A DNA stretch of 64,000 nucleotides from Acanthaster planci (taxonomy: Eukaryota > Echinodermata > Asteroidea > Valvatida > Acanthasteridae). Positions within the stretch are counted from its first letter, which is position 1; every line of letters begins with the position of its first letter. The stretch covers positions 1,214,206 through 1,278,205 of the forward strand of contig NW_019091421.1 in assembly GCF_001949145.1 (NCBI RefSeq), written 5' to 3'. The notes beneath the pieces are model-generated. The model made no database searches and was not told the origin of the DNA. It was given only the letters and a program-made list of their open reading frames with translations. Shown here piece by piece: positions 62,369 to 64,000 of this stretch. A program made the translations under genes and the position numbers.

Positions 62369-64000
62369 GTACCGCTGCAAGCTAATCTGGCCCCCACTGT
62401 GCCAGAAAATTACTAAACACCACACAATCTGGGCTCTTGTTACAGGGCAGCAGGCCTGGCTGAAGTACTCCAGCATCAATAGATGTTGTCTGTCAGATTA
62501 GAGTAGCCACCAGACAGTCCTTTGTGTGGGTGTAAGTGTCCAGTAAATGAAGATAGGAATTTTCAAAGAATTTTGAAAACAGAAAAAAATGATAATTATC
62601 CCGCCCCAGCATCATCAACATTGATAAATGCCACAGGCACGAAGTGGTTAATGAGGAGCTAGTAACTTTACTTATAAATTTCTAATCACAAGTCCCTCAA
62701 AATTACAAAAATTTGATCAGAATTAGTGATTTAAATGTAGTATACAAAACTATACATGTAGTGTCGTTTAGCACAATACGAGTTTCTCTAAAATGCGGGG
62801 ATTTTTCATTTGGACATTTTTGAAAGTATAGGATAGCATGAATTTGAATTGATTGGATTGTGTGATATCCACATGTATATCATTACTCATACCCGTGAAT
62901 ATTCAAGGACGGCTCTCTGAGTCTTACATGTACCATCAATCAATAGTCTCTAATATGGTACATGTGAAACTGAAATAGCAAGATGTGGGGGGAAAAAAGC
63001 GAATCAACCCAAAATTTGTTTTCTCGGAATCCAGACTGGGGGGGGGACCTATGTATGCAGTGTACATGCACTAGTGGAATGCCACAAAAAAAAAAACCAA
63101 AATGCACACCCGACCTTCATGCATTGGCAGTGGTTCCACTCAAGTTAAGCCACATGGTACTCATTGGGGGAGGGGTCAGGATCCAGACCGACAGTACATG
63201 TACTTACATGGTCTCTAGAAGGTTTTCCAATGTAAGCGCTGTTGGTCTGGATCCTGACCCCCCCATGAGTAGCACAGCAGCATATGTGGTTTTGAACGTC
63301 ATCCAAAGTCTTTATTTCAATTTACAGTTTGCATATCTCTGGAGAGGTTTTTTGTGTCAGTGTCTGGTATTAGCAGTATGTCTGCCAAGAGACTGGATCC
63401 AGACAGGCTGTTCTGGAAAGAGGCATCAGGTCAGGTCCAAGGAATTTTACACCTTATTCAATCCCTGTATAAATGGTTAAGACTGGCAACGGACAATATG
63501 ATCATCACTGAGAGGAAAGAACATTAAAATCCAACTCTAAAACCGGGAAGTATTCACAGCTCGGCTACTGTCAATTTTCCTGTTTCAATAAAAGGTGCAC
63601 ACTAAGCTCCCAAACCATCACATGGTATGACATATATGTACAGTACACTGCTAACTGACAATTAGCAGTAGAATGGAATTTGTTTTATATTCCCAAACAA
63701 TGTGACAAATTTTCTCAAACTACGTGTACAACGTGGCAGAAGGAGGAGCTACAATGTAGTCACATCAGCAATCACCAACGGTCCAAAAGTCTTCAACCTC
63801 ACCTCACCATTACACAGAAAGTGCAGAGCCGAACTGACCCCAATAGAATGACCAGTCTGTTTCCGTTTATACAATTACCGGCTGACAGTTAACCCTACCT
63901 CCAACTTGCCAATGATGTGACATCCAATTAGAACCCTATGGTATTTCTGTTCTCCCCTTTGCTGGGTTCTGTCTTGTCCACTCCCGGGTTGCGATTTTAA
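62369..64000. other. No supported gene; contains a long hairpin
   Basis: Sequence right of the gap. The 165-codon plus ORF at 62983-63480 is mostly explained by the palindrome inside it and shows no domain. Confidence 0.5.
63158..63271. repeat. 114-bp imperfect palindrome (long hairpin)
   Basis: Left arm from 63158 (TACTCATTGGGGG, then GGGGTCAGGATCCAGACC, ACAG, CTTACATGG) pairs with the right arm ending at 63271, with one 8-nt bulge (TACATGTA). The terminal loop is about 14 nt. As RNA it would form a stem of about 45 pairs. It may be a small foldback element or a small-RNA precursor; neither is shown. Confidence 0.7.

Noticed and set aside
62149-62501. ORFs running across the N gap
   Set aside because: About 27 codons are unknown bases, so the frames are meaningless.
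62983-63480. 165-codon plus-strand ORF
   Set aside because: Much of it covers the palindrome and poly-G/poly-A tracts; no domain or splice context.
1-64000. CRISPR arrays, operons, bacterial promoters or phage genes
   Set aside because: No regularly spaced repeats or dense ORFs; the sequence is animal nuclear DNA with spliced exons.

Overview
The window looks like non-coding-rich nuclear DNA of an invertebrate animal. It has long introns, short exons with GT/AG borders, many simple repeats, tRNA-derived SINE-like copies and small DNA transposons, and no bacterial-style gene packing. The palindromic word TACATGTA/ACATGTACATGT recurs across the whole window. Together with an apparently single myocardin-related gene, this makes an invertebrate deuterostome (echinoderm-like) my best guess; the species is not determined.

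One protein-coding gene is clear. It lies on the minus strand and runs off the left edge: a myocardin-related transcription factor (MRTF/MKL family), the actin-sensing coactivator of SRF. Exons in transcript order are 37129-37029 (Lys-rich N-terminus, tentative), 17788-17723 (RPEL1), 15877-15822 (linker), 4476-4401 (RPEL2), 2616-2452 (RPEL3) and 2086-171 (one 1.9 kb exon with SUMO-type motif, basic B1 region, Gln-rich stretch, SAP domain, leucine zipper and PPxY motif). Every junction has a consensus-like splice site and matching phase, giving a continuous 793-codon reading frame. The C-terminal transactivation domain must lie beyond position 1.

The introns (about 0.4, 1.8, 11.3, 1.8 and 19.2 kb) hold repeats, a tRNA-like SINE fragment, two CTCF-like words and no further gene I can support. 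The 27 kb upstream of the first recognised exon (37.1-64 kb) has no supported host coding exon but is rich in mobile-element structure: a complete 809-bp PIF/Harbinger-type element with TTA target duplications and a Myb/SANT-like ORF (47412-48220), two foldback elements with long inverted arms (38950-39262 and 56512-56872), a long hairpin (63158-63271), two copies of one SINE-like family, and a 65-bp repeat in three copies. An assembly gap of 79 N sits at 62290-62368.

Exon calls rest on translation, splice consensus and family knowledge. No database search or transcript evidence was available.
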